Shown: piece after piece, positions 26,881 through 39,650 of the stretch
Layout of the letters: the number at the start of each line of letters is the position of its first letter
How positions within the stretch are numbered: the stretch's first letter is position 1
Assembly (NCBI RefSeq): GCF_018139145.2
Contig: NC_059471.1
Location: forward strand, 210,075,494-210,139,493
From: Gymnogyps californianus
Lineage: Eukaryota > Chordata > Aves > Accipitriformes > Cathartidae
DNA: 64,000 bases
Direction: 5' to 3'
Notes under the pieces: model-generated
The model's database searches: none
Told to the model about the DNA's origin: nothing
The model's input: the letters and a program-made list of their open reading frames with translations, nothing else
Translations under genes and position numbers: made by a program

Positions 26881-26942
26881 TAGTTTATAAGTTATAAACT
26901 ATATATATAAACTATATATATATATAAACTCTAGTTTATAAC
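26881..26942. repeat. TA-rich inverted repeat
   Basis: A perfect inverted repeat AGTTTATAA-G-TTATAAACT occupies 26882-26900. It is followed by TATATA-rich sequence with further AAACT motifs and an outer AGTTTATAAC at 26933-26942. The segment could fold into a hairpin or cruciform. No gene or transposon terminal feature was recognised beside it. Confidence 0.8.
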
Positions 26943-29900
26943 ACGTTGTATTTTTGGCCTTCTGGAAGGCAGTTTTGAAATCCCACCAATCTGCGGGTAA
27001 GATCCAAAATTACAAGGGGTCTGTTGCCAGGTAACTGTACTATACAGTAGTTGCCAGTGTAATCTATACATTGTGGTACAGATATAACATTAGTTACAGT
27101 GCTGCTCCCTCAAAGGACATTGCCTGTGTTGAGCACCTCGCAAATTCAAAGCTGCAGAGAAGTATGGACAAGTGTTGCCACTGCTGGCTTACACTTTAAG
27201 GAAACGTTTTGCATTAACTTCTTTTACAGATAATGATAGGCTGATGTTTGAGGTACAAATTCTCTTTTTCACTCCCTTCTAAGGAAAGAGCAGGCAATGC
27301 TTAGAAAGGCGAGAAATGGAGAATACTGATATTATGAAATTATCTAACACATCCTGCTTTGCCTGAATACTGTGGCATAGTCATTATATTGAGACCCATA
27401 GTTTATATCCCTATTTAGAGAATTCAATACCAACTGCAATAAAAATGGGTTGCAGCTGTCATGGCAACTTTAACTTAGAGTTCTGTGTTTTATGTCATTA
27501 TAACTGCTATACGGGATTTTCCTCTGTTATTTTCTCCCGTGGACGTTGCATTTCTGTCCTTTATCCTCTTGCATAAAGCAGTGCGAGGATATATTACAAC
27601 CTAATGAATGTTATCAGTATGAACAATGAACCCTTATCTAAAAACCCAGCTTAATTTAAATATCAGTGTAGTGAGTCTGTAAGTAAATGCTAGAGATACC
27701 GCTGGTATTTTAGTGCTAGTAGATCTCCCTTGCTTCCCCTCCCCTCCCCTACGATTTTGCTATCTCTAGCCACACCTAACTCTTGCTCAGGGACCCAGCT
27801 TTTCCTCACCAGGAGTTATCCTGCAGCTCTCCACTGACCAAAGCTGGGCTCTTCTCAGCCCGGGCTGACCTGCGGTTTGGCAAGACACACTTCAGCAGGG
27901 AAGAAGGAGCCCTTGTGCAAAGCACAAAATAATCTGCCAAAAATTTTTAATTTTTTTTTTTAAATACTTGTTAGCAGTTGACAGGATGTATGCTATGACT
28001 GAGCTCAGGTCATGTGGTACTGTTTGTTCTGAACAGATAAGCAGTTGAGTCTTGTTTAGGATTATTACAAATGTAAAATCAGCATTTAACTTTTGTCCTG
28101 TAAGATTTGCTTAATATGTGCAATTTCACTATTTCTGCCAGGAAAAGTTTTCAGACTAATCAAGAATGACATGAGATAATAAGCAATGAGAAATTCTTTA
28201 CAAATATTAAATTCTACCTGAATTTACTTTACAGTGTTATCTACCTTGCCCAATTATGAGATGTTTGCATTATAAAATTCATAGAGAAAAAATATTGTAT
28301 TTAAATTAAAAAAATAATTATGGCTTATCTGCTTGGAGATGGCTATAGAAACAGAGATTAACATCACTCCCTTGGAAAAATTCTCCAAATTCAATTTAAA
28401 TTTAATAGAGAATTATTTCCGTTCCATTTCATAGGGCTTTTTAAGTAATCATGTAGAATTTTACAGTAAGAGTATTTAAAATTCCAGATGGATTCAAAAT
28501 CCTCTTCCTCACACCCTTACCTTGCATGTGCACACCCACACCCACACCCACAGAGTTTCTTTTACAGGGCCATTTTACACAACCGAACAGAATTTCCCTT
28601 ATGCCTCCCCCATCCCACCCTGGTTTTAATTTAGTTTTATAAAACTAGTACTGCCCTGTCTTCACTCCTCTCTGAGCCTAGGGACTTCTCATGTCTCCCA
28701 TCCCACTCATCCCTATGCCAGCTTCTCACACACTGTTTTTTTTTTTTTTTTTTTTGGTAAGTGGATAAATTAGCAGAAACTTTGATTTTAGTCTCCCCTT
28801 GATATAATAAAGGGGGTTGCAGCTGAAAGGTTTTTTTCCGTAAGATCCCCAAGGCTCAGAAAAATCCATTTTTATCAGACTGTCAGACATGCTCCAGATC
28901 TACTACCCCCAGACATCAATACCTCAAGCGCTGTTTTTAAAGAAAAGACTCCTGTTTGTGCCATGAAATCTGGTTTCTGTTGGGGCAGAAGGGTGTAGCT
29001 CTGGGTGTCTTCTGGAAAACAGCTACCCTCATTTTGTTCTGATAATTTTACATGTTTGGCAGCATCTTCACAGCCTGATAAGAACACATTTTACCTATAT
29101 GAAGAAAAGTATAAACTGTAGTTGGTCATTAGTTGTGTGACTGAACTTTGTCTGCTTTTCTATTTTGTTCTTCTTATACATTAGGAATCATTTTAAAAGA
29201 ATGAAATAATTAATTAAGCAATAAAGAGCTGCATTCCCTGTAGTGTGTCTCTTCAGGTGGACATAGCAGAAACACGGACACATGCCAGTGAGGTGCAATT
29301 ATTTGCACCTCTTCTTTTTTAATTTCCTTGCCTCCTTTCACACAGGCCAAACATTGCACACAAAGCTGAATGATGAAAGAAGGTACAGATACACCAGTTC
29401 TTCACTTTCTCAGCTTTCTTCACCTGGGACCCAGGGGTGACCTAGAGGCTATTTGAGAAAAGTGTTGGCCTATTTGAATACACAGCTCACTCCAAAGAGT
29501 TTTGAATTAGACTGTCTCTGAACTTCTCCTGAATGATGCTGCTACTGAAAAATGACACCCAATATTTTGGCATTTGGGGCCAATGCCAAAGGCTCAGAAA
29601 CAGCAGCAATAGCTCAGAAGAGAGAATTCAGACCTGTCTTCTGGCATAGGCAAAATGTGGCAAATGTAATAGTGTTAAAAATAAGGTACTTCTGCTGTAA
29701 TAAGTCTCAGCTCCTCAAGGAGGAGCTTGTGTGCAAGCTACAGACCAGATTTTCCGTGGGCAAAACACATCATCTGCATTATCTGTGTTTAGTACAACAT
29801 TCAACCTCACATGATTCTTAATAGCTTAAAACCTTCCATTTGGCAAAGCAAAATGAGCATCCAGTTCGTATAACTTTTGAGCAACATGTAGTAGACTTCT

Positions 29901-32900
29901 AAACCGTGGCAGTTTCCTATTTTTTAATCCAATATCCCAAGATTTAGCCAGAAAAGCGTAATTCCTGTGGTACTGAAAGAGCAGACCTGCGGTGTGGTTA
30001 CATAGCTGACAGCCACGACTTTGAAAAAATCTTCTGTTGGAATCAGAATTTTGCAGTGGGGGTGTATGTCTATTATGTTCCCAAATACAGTAGACTGAAA
30101 ACATTTCTGGTTTTAATATGCCAAAAAGATAATTAAAAATATGGAAAAGACTGCTACTTTATGTTGCTAACATCACATAAGTGATTTATACAAGTGTTTG
30201 GATTTTTGTGTGTGAGGAACAATCTGAAGCATATACTTACTGATCAAATAGGGTTTTTTCATTCAACCATATTTACAAAATAACCATTAACTCTTTTCGT
30301 ATAGACAGAGAGCCACATCTTTCACTCAAAATGATTGTTAAAAATCATTCTTCTAGTCTGACAGAAGAAATACATGAGAAATGTTTACTTGTTCTCCCAG
30401 TTTGGCAGTATGCGGTGTCCAAGAGAGCTGATTCACAAAGCAAAAGCTCTTTATCTGAAAGTCTGAAGAAAAGAAATTTTTATTTAATTCAGCACTTTTC
30501 CATGGAAATTTCATTGTCCTCTGACCCTGTTCTCAGCAAACTACTGAACAGATTTGCTGAAACTTTCTAGAGAAATTCAGCCTGAGGCAGACACCCGGTG
30601 TTTGAATTGCCAGTTGTCCAGTTAAAGTTTGGACAGGTAGTGTGTCTGAAAATAGAATTTTAAAGTAGAAAACATAAGGCAATTTAATAAACTGTGCTCC
30701 CAGCACTAACTGTAGTCTGCAAATAGTTAAATATCTGGAACTCAAAAATATATAGCATAGTGCTTTAGGTTTGCATGATTAATAAAATCCGTACCTTCAA
30801 ATGGCAGATCTGACCATTAGTTTTTAATCATCAAATCGAATAGGGACAGACGAAAGAATTGCATCGTGACTGTCCGACTGTCATTCACTAGCAAATCTGA
30901 AGGATTTCCTGGTATTTTGCTGAGATGTCAATTGTTCCAGAATGTAAGCAATTTTGAATATCCAGATGCTGGCTTGCACAGAAAACACATTACACTTTTC
31001 CCTACTAATACTTTTTTCCATGTAAGGAATTTCTATGGCAGATGCTGAGCTGCCTTGAAGAATTATGAATGAAGAGAAAAAGAGCTGTGAAATGTAAAGT
31101 TGTTGTCAACACTACAGAAGTTTGAGAACTTGTACATTGGAAAGTACATTGCAAAGAAAGTTATACTGTGGGAAGGACGGAGAACACATTATCTCATATG
31201 TATCAAAATGTAAACTGGCGTCAGTTTTTCGCTGTTCAAAGGGCACTCAAATTATGAAGATTTCCTTTTTTTTTTTAACTTGAAAATTATTTGTGTTTTC
31301 TAAACTATGAGTGAGAGCGAGATTTAGTGGCTAGAACCTGTGAGGGAAAGCAGTAACCAAACAGAGCTGATAAGTAGGATGTGCAATTCAAAGTAGGATT
31401 TTTAGGGATTTATAACTTTAAACTTTTTTTAATACTTTTCTTTAAGTCAAGGCAAAGAATCATCCACATCATTAAAAAAAAAAATAGCTTCACAAAGAGC
31501 TTGAGAACTCACTGAAATCCATGGAAGCTACTGAATACATCACCTACTGAAAAATAGGACCAGGTAGACTTAGGTAGTCAAGCTGAGATGCATCATATAC
31601 CACTTTTTCAGTACCTCAGCCTTGACTTAAAAGCTTTATGCCCCCTAGTTTAAAATGAGGTGTGCTTCATAACAGTACTGAGCTTTAAAAGGGCCCAATA
31701 TACATTGAAAAACTTGAATGAAGCCAGGAAGGCTTTGACTGATTAGAATGAAAGGCAAAAAAAAAAACCAACCCACAAACGCAACTGAATTCCCTTGTAA
31801 AGCTGATGAATTCCAAGAATTATACCCTAGAAAATATATCTTCTGTTCTAAAGGTAACTGCAATAATTTTCTTGGTTTTCCTTCTTTTTTCTTCCTTTTC
31901 CCCTCTCTTTTTTAATTTGCCTATGGACTAAATACATTTTTATTTTTACAATATACTGGAGTTTGTTGTAAGGACTAGAATCCAAAATCTGTATCCCAGA
32001 TAGATGTTTGATGTAAATTTGTATATACTTGGTCTAATCATTCTGTATGAGTTTGAGTTTGTTGAACTCCCTTGGCACAGATACTGATTTTGGCAAAGAA
32101 CAGAAAGTCTTTACTACTTTTCACTGTTGAATACTTTGCAATGAGAACTGATCCAGATGCCAAAACATACCTGAAGTCACTAACATGCCTTTGGATAACT
32201 CACTCAAAGAAGAATTGTTGGTACACAAGAATCTACTTCAAAGCTCGTGGAAATTAATAGAAAGGCTTCTTCTGACTTAATTTGAATCCTGATCTAACAT
32301 CAACATAAGTCGACGGACCAGCTCATGCAAGTAAGTGTTACAGGGTCAGACCTTGTAGGAGTATTTATTGTTTATTATAAACACAGTGTAAATAGATCTA
32401 CTTTTGATGTCTTACAAGAAGAATGAAGGAGGTAGAAGGATTATTTTTAAGTCTTTTACCAGGACCAAAACTGTAGAAGCGACAATATCTTGTACTATAG
32501 AACAAGAGAAAATTCGAAACTTAATTACATCCTGTCCAAATACAACCCAACTCCTATTAAGAAACATTTGTTTCCAATGAATAGACAAACCACTGTTTGT
32601 GAAATATTTATTACTTATTTGTACTTTTTAAAAATCACAGTTGCTAGGAATAGATGCATTAACTTTGCCTTTATCTGAATTCCTTTGTGCTTACTGTTAT
32701 CCTATTGCTCTAGCTTCACAGGTCATTTTTATTTAAAGTATGAATCTACAGTCAGATATTATGGCTAGACATGTACTAGTTAGGGCCAGGGAACATCCTT
32801 GGTTATAGGTCTAAAATATTACAATGATCTCTAGCATGGTACTGGTCTGAGCCAGCTAGCCCAATTGGGCATGGTTTGGGAGTCAACACAGATCAGGGCT

Positions 32901-35900
32901 GATTCCCAGTAAGTGGTTTGCAAGCATCCAGTATGATCTGGAGGCTGAGCGTTTAACAGCAGGGGTACAGGTCACCTGATGGCAGGTGGCCACAGTGGTA
33001 GAGAATGGCCCCACACAGATCTCATTTGCTAGTGCAGACACAGCTAATAGTTCTGTCAAGGGATACCTCATCAGACTTAGTCCTAGATAAGAATGCAAGA
33101 CTTGTGTTAAGAAATCATGGAGGAACCAGTTGTCATGTGAAAGACTCAGGAGGTTTGATAGGAAAGAAGAGAGAGGGGGCAGAAACTTCCTCTTGAGTCA
33201 TTTATGCTTTGTTTCCATTTATCTGCCAAATGCAGATCCACACCATATTTTGCAGCAGAGCATGTGCTGTGCAAGCAGTTGTTACAAGCACAAAAGCATT
33301 CAAATTTGTCAGTAAAAGAGATAATTTCCATTAGCAGGCATGCACTGAGCTCTCTTTGCATCTGGAGCCTATCAGACTTCACAAGAAAGTTATGTGTCAT
33401 ATTTAACCTACAAGATCGTGAACGATCTTCATAGCTGAAATCTCAGGGGACAGTTTTGTGAAAGATGACAGCATGAAAGTCAGTAGTCCAGCTTTTCTTT
33501 AAAATGCATTTAAGTGGGAAATAATTCCACTAGACAATCTCTGATCTCAGTCAAACTGTTGGAAATCTGGAACACCAGATATCTTGCTGATAAACATCAG
33601 TTACATTATTCTGATTTATCAAGGAGTAATGGGATAATGATGGCCCCTAGAAGAGACTACACAATGTCATGATCCAGAGAATATAGAAACAGAAATGTGT
33701 AAGGGTTGTTTGTAGATTATCCTACATTAAGCTTAGCAAATGAATCACCATATTCTGAAGTAAGTCTGTGTCGTACTGTCTAACAGCAAATACATGTTTT
33801 GTTGTGAAAAATGCATAACTTCGTCCAGAATGTCTTCCTTGGAAATAAAAGATGAGGATTAATAACTATAAATTGTGATAACTTAAAGTGGCAGAACACA
33901 GAAATCCATAGAGTTGAAAACTTCCTCTGGATTTTCTGCAAATGATGAAAACTTTGTTCCATAGTAACATTTGGCAAAAAGCAGTGGAACTGTTTCAGCA
34001 CCTGAAAATTGAGCATTTCTTTATCCACAGGAGTACAGGAGTTCTTATGGCAAATCCTGTCTCACCTGTTTCCTTGTATCACAGCAGAATGGATCCAAAG
34101 TCCAAACTTCTCAACCCTGTATGTCTTTCCAGAAGAGAGTCCTAAACTCAGATGCAAGTGCCATATATAAAGTCCTTTTCAGTCGCATACTTAGGGATAT
34201 TTGCAGGTGGATGAACCCATTTTGTTAAAGACACGTTGATGATTCGCATGTTGAGCCATCCTCTGATCTCCCTTCTTAAATATGTGTGGACTGAACAATT
34301 GTAAATGATTCAGCACTAAAAACCTGGCTTCACATTTATTTTCACCCCCTCTTTTTTTTTTTCTTTTCTTTTTTATTTAGCAGTCTTTAGGTGGTTTGAA
34401 TACACAATATTTAATTTCCCAACTTTTTCAGTAGGAAAAACAAATTCAAGAGAGAAGCTTAAGAGCTACTGACAGGGATAGACTGTCAAATTGTAGGACA
34501 TAAATTGCCAGATTGTGAAAAGTTTTGTTCATGTGTTTCTAGAAAGCAAGCTAATCTCCCTTTTATATAGCAAGGTGGAATAAAGTTTACATATTAGATT
34601 TTTTAACTTATTTCTCCACTAAGACTCTTAATAATGGATGAACTTTCAGGTTATGAAATACTAATTCATAAAACAAGGATTTCTAGAGACTGAAAGCTTC
34701 ACTTCTGACCTTGTTCTCCAGACATATCTCAGATTTCCTTTTTTCCATTTTTAAATCTGGTCCCAAAATTAAAAAGTCCATCTACTTTTTGTTTTCATAC
34801 CTTCTTATGTTTGTTAAAGCATGGGAATCATACAAGTTTCACATGTTTTAATTACATACTGAGAATTCAATGTTTTCTGAAGATGAAAAACAGCCTTCTA
34901 GTGGTGCTCAGGACTACGGCAGATGCATTGTTTCAATTTGGTAAAACCAGGTTACTTGCTTCTAGCACTTAATGTTGCACCATGCACAGAATATGATGTT
35001 CTAATTGTTGAACTTCTTATTAAATTTATTAATGCTGAACCCCAATAACTCATCTGCATACATAGTGATTTTTCTGGTTTTTTTCTTCTCCAGTTGTTCT
35101 TGAACGCTTGGGTGCAATTAGACAGGTTATGACCATATTCTAAGAAACAATCTGTCTTTTAAATTGATCAAGGTCATTGGTCAACAGTATCTCAGAGAAG
35201 TGGATATTTATGCAAAATTTTGATTGTGAAAAAGAGAACATTGTATGGGAAGTGCAGCTAAAATATAAAAGTTTGGCTAGGGTGCTCACATGAACTTGGG
35301 CTCACACTGACAAAGGGTTAAGCATCACTATGGTGCCACTGCCAGTGGCTGGCTTACTGAATAGCATTGTTGCTATTCACTTGAGCATTTGTATATCTTA
35401 CACACTGAACAGAAAGAGTACTGGATTGTACAGTTAATATTCTGAGCAAGAAACACCTAAGCCACCCCATAGGACCTGCTGTAGAAACTCATTCAACACT
35501 TACGTGTGTGCATTTTTTTTTGTAGATATACAAGAAGTATGTGTTAGACTTTTCAGACAAATCAGTGACATCTACAAACTTATGTAATAGTCTAATGTTT
35601 TTAAGCTTTTTACCTAGATACTAAGAGTTTGATGTGGAAAGTTTCCGACTTGAATCTCTTCCATCCCAAGAAACTCTACTAACCAGCAGGTAAGAGGCAA
35701 GGCTGAACAATTATTTCTTGAAGTGGGACAACTCCGCTGAAAATCTTGCCGTGTTCGAACATGAGAAATCAAAACAGAGGGGCTGAATTCAGAATACTCT
35801 CTGTGGAGAGATGTGAATGCTAAGATACTATTCATAAACTCTGTGCTAAAGCGTCACCAGACAAAATGTGCAAAGTGTACAAAGGGTTGTACTGAGCGTT

Positions 35901-37537
35901 GGATTCTCTTTCCCAGGACATGTCTTAACCACTTGGACTCAAGAGCCTATATTCCACCCAAGCTACATATTAGGGTTATAAGTGCCTGTCTGGATCTCAA
36001 CCCTAACCTGAGAATATAACGTTATTAGCTTGAGCCTGCGGTGCCTTGAGTTCTCTGCCAGATCCTCCTCCTTTTCCATTCCAAACAGATGAATGACACA
36101 TGCGTACTTTCTGTGGTTTGGCAGCAATTTCAGTCTGAATCTGAGCCAGGCACATAAACTGTGCTTAAGACACCTCCATATGCCACTGGTTACCTGGCTT
36201 GTTGCCAGCTGGACTCCAGCCACAAAGCTATTGAGGTGGCTGTGGGGAGTGAAGGTATCCTGTCTCGGTGTGGGTGTGATGCTCAGGATTGGTGTCAATC
36301 CTAAAGTGTAATCTTAGTCCCATTGTAATTAGCAACAAAACTTCCATTGTGTCAACGAGATCAAAATTACCCGTGCAACACCAAGGGGCGATAGACAAGA
36401 ATCCATCAGCGTGGGTTTTGAATTGTTGCTATATCATTTATAATGAAGTAGCTCAAGGCTGATGGGCATAAATTAGGTTTTTAATTGTGTGGTGTATTCT
36501 GTAAGGTGCCTTAAAAATGCCCGATAAATTCTTCCATTTCTTAAAGCATCACAAACGCTAATCTCCATTTTTATGTACTCTATCATTGTCAATAATCTGT
36601 TGAATGTACAAAGTAAGAAATGAAAGGAAAACTAGAAAGGGTGAAGTCATATGAAGAGTTGCTTTACCTTTTAGTGAATTCTGTTTCATCAACTTCAGTT
36701 ATACATCTGTCCTTGGGCCTAATTCAATGCAGAGAAGCGAAGTAATATTGCTAGATGGCTGTAAACCTCAGGGAAATCCTCTATTAAGGGAATTATGACC
36801 CTTGAGGGAATATCAGGCTGTATTGCTTCTCTGTTTCTTTGAACACTGTGTTCTTGAACTCTGAAGTAGCATTAGCATCCAGGATTGTACTCCCTAAACT
36901 GGGATTGGCTAGATAACTTGGTTATTCTTTATAGATATGTATTATAATATTCTGTTGAATTTCCATTTCAGGAGAATTATTTTTCTGCTCCAGAACTAGT
37001 CCAGTGGAAAAGGAGAAACATTTCCAAAGGCTTGAACCTTGAGAAAGAAGATACAGAGTTAGGGCTTCTACAATCAACATTGACAGTGCTGCCCCAGCCT
37101 ATAGGAGATACAAGTTGAAGAGCCTGTCTAGACCAATTCAGAGGACAGGAAGACAAAGTTTTCTTCCCAAAATGGTAATTCAGACAAAAAATAATTTATA
37201 TTTCCATTTTCTTCATCGCAGGTTAATGCCCCACAACTTGAAATACAAGGACTTCAAATGTCTTCACAACAATCTTTTCAAAACAGATTTTAGCTTTAAA
37301 ATTATTTCAGCTACTTCTTTTTTTTTAAAAACTGCAAGTATTCTTACATGTCAAACATTTTCCACATCTAAATAAAGGATTTGGTGCTAACTTTGTACAC
37401 CATTTAAATTCTTTATACATTTCAGATCATCTAGATATTTCTTTAGCATGGATAGCTTTATAACACAATACATAATGTATAAATGCAATGTTTATTACTA
37501 GACCTAGACCAAATCCAGATTTCAGTGTTAGTGCCAA
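26943..37537. other. AT-rich non-coding DNA
   Basis: More than 10 kb with no recognised gene, RNA or transposon end. Simple sequence includes a CCCTC run near 27732-27750, (CACACC)n near 28529-28552 and T-runs near 28736-28756 and 34350-34376. The open frames (111 codons at most, 35963-36298 minus) are paired with equally open frames on the opposite strand, with no family features. A slightly more GC-rich patch at about 32780-33080 may be an old repeat but could not be assigned. Confidence 0.6.
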
Positions 37538-38112
37538 ATGGGCCCACTTCTTGAGCTTGTCCAGGTCCCTCTGGTTGACATCCCGTCCCTCAGGCGTGTC
37601 AAATGCACCACTCAGCTTGGTGTTGTCTGCAAACTGGCTGAGGGTGCACTCGATCCCACTGTCTATATCATTGATGAAGATATTAAACAGTACTGGTCCC
37701 AATATGGACCCCTGAGGGATACCACTTGTCACCGATCTCCATCTGGACGTTGAGCCATTGACCACTACCCTCTGGATGCGACCATCCAACCAATTCCTCA
37801 TCTGCTGAACAGTCCACCCATCAAATCCATATCTCACCAATTTAGAGAGAAGGATGTTGTGGGGGACTGTGTCAAAGGCCTTACAGAAGTCCAGATAGAT
37901 GACATTCGTAGCTCTTCTCTTGTCCTCTGATGTAGTCACTCCATCATAGAAGGTCAGGCAGGACTTGCCCTTGGTGAAGCCATGCTGGCTGTCTTGAATC
38001 GCCTCCCTGTCCTCCATGTGCCTTAGCATATCTTCTAGGAGGATCTGTTCCATGATCTTCCCAGGCACAGAGGTGAGGCTGACAGGTCAGTAGTTCCCAG
38101 GGTCCTCCTGGA
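37538..38112 (-). mobile_element. CR1 non-LTR retrotransposon, internal fragment
   Basis: On the minus strand this encodes part of the CR1 ORF2 reverse transcriptase, from just before the [10 protein letters not shown] block to the [10 protein letters not shown] block. Beyond WAH (near 37538) the translation no longer follows CR1, and there is no CR1 3' tail. At the upstream end, similarity stops near 38112, before the start of the reverse transcriptase and endonuclease domains. CR1 copies normally end in an intact 3' tail because they are primed there, so a fragment missing both ends implies a later deletion or rearrangement. It is CR1 rather than LINE-1, judging by the KAFDTVPH and [11 protein letters not shown] blocks. 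Confidence 0.92.
37538..38112 (-). pseudogene. CR1 ORF2 reverse transcriptase fragment, inactive
   Basis: About 190 codons of reverse transcriptase remain, in one uninterrupted frame downstream of 38068. Visible in order are a PGKIMEQ block, [12 protein letters not shown], and motif A ([12 protein letters not shown]) with its metal-binding Asp. These are followed by [14 protein letters not shown] and then motif C, which reads FADN where active CR1 enzymes have FADD. The second catalytic Asp (codon complementary to 37622-37624) is therefore Asn. Upstream, an in-frame TGA (complement of 38087-38089) replaces the Arg codon expected in the NYRPVS block. Endonuclease, thumb and C-terminal parts are absent. 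The annotated 213-codon open frame runs on past the CR1 homology into flanking DNA to 37427. In its original host element this protein nicked target DNA and copied CR1 RNA onto it; this copy cannot. Confidence 0.92.
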
Positions 38113-39229
38113 TACTCCAGGATACAACCTGGCTTGAGTAGTTTATTTGAAAACAAAACCAGGAAAAAACCACACACAAATCACTTAACTATACAACTTA
38201 CCCTCAAGTTTGTATGCATGATTATTTTTCAACTGTCCATGGCTGAACTTTGAGATCCTTCTGTAGACAACATGTCCTATGAATAGGTCTTTAATTCTGA
38301 TGATAGAAATAAACTCAAAGGTCTGAGTGTTAGTAACAAACAAACAAGCAACTTTTTCCACCTGGGTCAACCTTACCCTGCACAGTGCAGCAAGCAGTCA
38401 TTTTACTTCCTTCCAGAAAAATATATCAAGCAGAAAATAACCTGTGGACTTAAGTTTGGAGGAAGAGGCAAAGAAAAAAAAAAAGCTTTAATTTATTCCC
38501 CTTTTTTTCAGACTAAAAACAAAAGAAAAGAAAAAGGAAAGTGTGGCTCAGAGTGAAATTTTCAGAGACACATCAAGGAGATGGAAATCTCATCCAAACT
38601 GCACCCAAAAAGTTTTTTTTTTTTTCACCCAAAATGCAAATAGTTCTTTGCTTTGACTCCCCAGTTCATCAAGGTCACTGCTCTGTCCAGGCATGGTAAT
38701 GCATGCCCATTTGAAGGATCATTACCACATTTTTGTTTGTTTATTTTGGTTGAACTTATGTCTCACCTGATTTTCTCCACATATTCTCAACAATAAATGG
38801 CTTATAACCAAAGACACCAATTTTATACTGTATATTTGCTGTAAAATCACATTTATGTAAATACTCACTTCACACATTCAACATAAAAAAGGAGTTGATA
38901 TCTTGCAGACAAGAAGGTCAAGAGCACAGGCTGTCTGGAGGGCTGCCTTTAAGTAAGAATATAAATTAAGAAAGGCTAGTTTAAATTTTACTCCCTTTTT
39001 AAAAGCTTATCAACTAAAGGATGAACTTTGTTATTTATATTCCAGCCAGTGACAGGAAAGGGCAGGGGTAGCATTGTCTGAGGGAAATTTCAGGAACCTC
39101 AGCCCCAGAAGAAATCTGCATGGACCTCTCTTGCCCTCTGCCTTTCATTTCTGTAACCCTTTTTACTGAAGAAGGCTTAACTGCATCATTGCGAAGCCTG
39201 TCCAGGCAAGGGATAAAAAGGGAAAAACT
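38113..39229. other. AT-rich non-coding DNA
   Basis: A-rich and AAAG-rich runs (38476-38540) and short open frames only. No recognised feature. Confidence 0.6.
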
Positions 39230-39650
39230 CTTTGGTACCTTCATTCCACTCTCCATCTATAAGGTCCTTGAGGGCATCAACAAGTCTTAACGTCCCTTCC
39301 CAGGCCCCTAGGACTCTCCTCACCATGTCCATGGCCCAGGACCCCATTCCAGCCCCTCTGGAGCCATCTGTCCCTGCCCCAGTGAGATCGCAGGACACCA
39401 TCTCCAGCCCTGCCACAGCCCTGCCCTGCCCAGCCATGGGCCATGCCAAGCCGGGCCCACCTGCAGGCCGATGTCCCATCCCCATCCCCAGGGAGGTGCC
39501 CGAAACCCAAGGATGTGGCTGTCCTGGCTTCCCCCCGGCCTGTCCTGCTCCTGGCTATGCTGCCCCCAGGAGTCCCTGCCACCCCCCGGCCCAGGGACCT
39601 GCCAGCCCCCACAGTGCCCTGACACCATGTGCCCATGAAAAGGCCTAGTG
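39230..39650. other. GC-rich island, unassigned
   Basis: About 420 bp that are sharply richer in C (plus strand) than the flanks, with many CCC/CCCTG runs. On the minus strand there are repeated GGG runs, including GGGCAGGGCAGGG, so a G-quadruplex is plausible. Both strands stay open for more than 130 codons (plus 39232-39648, Pro/Ala-rich; minus 39277-39768, Gly/Arg-rich), which is what a stop-poor GC-rich tract gives. No domain, splice pattern or CR1/LTR signature was recognised. It may be a decayed repeat, a regulatory island or a low-complexity expansion. Confidence 0.6.

Noticed and set aside
37427..37537. C-terminal part of the 213-codon CR1 frame as coding
   Set aside because: After the WAH residues the translation no longer resembles CR1. 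It is read-through into flanking DNA.
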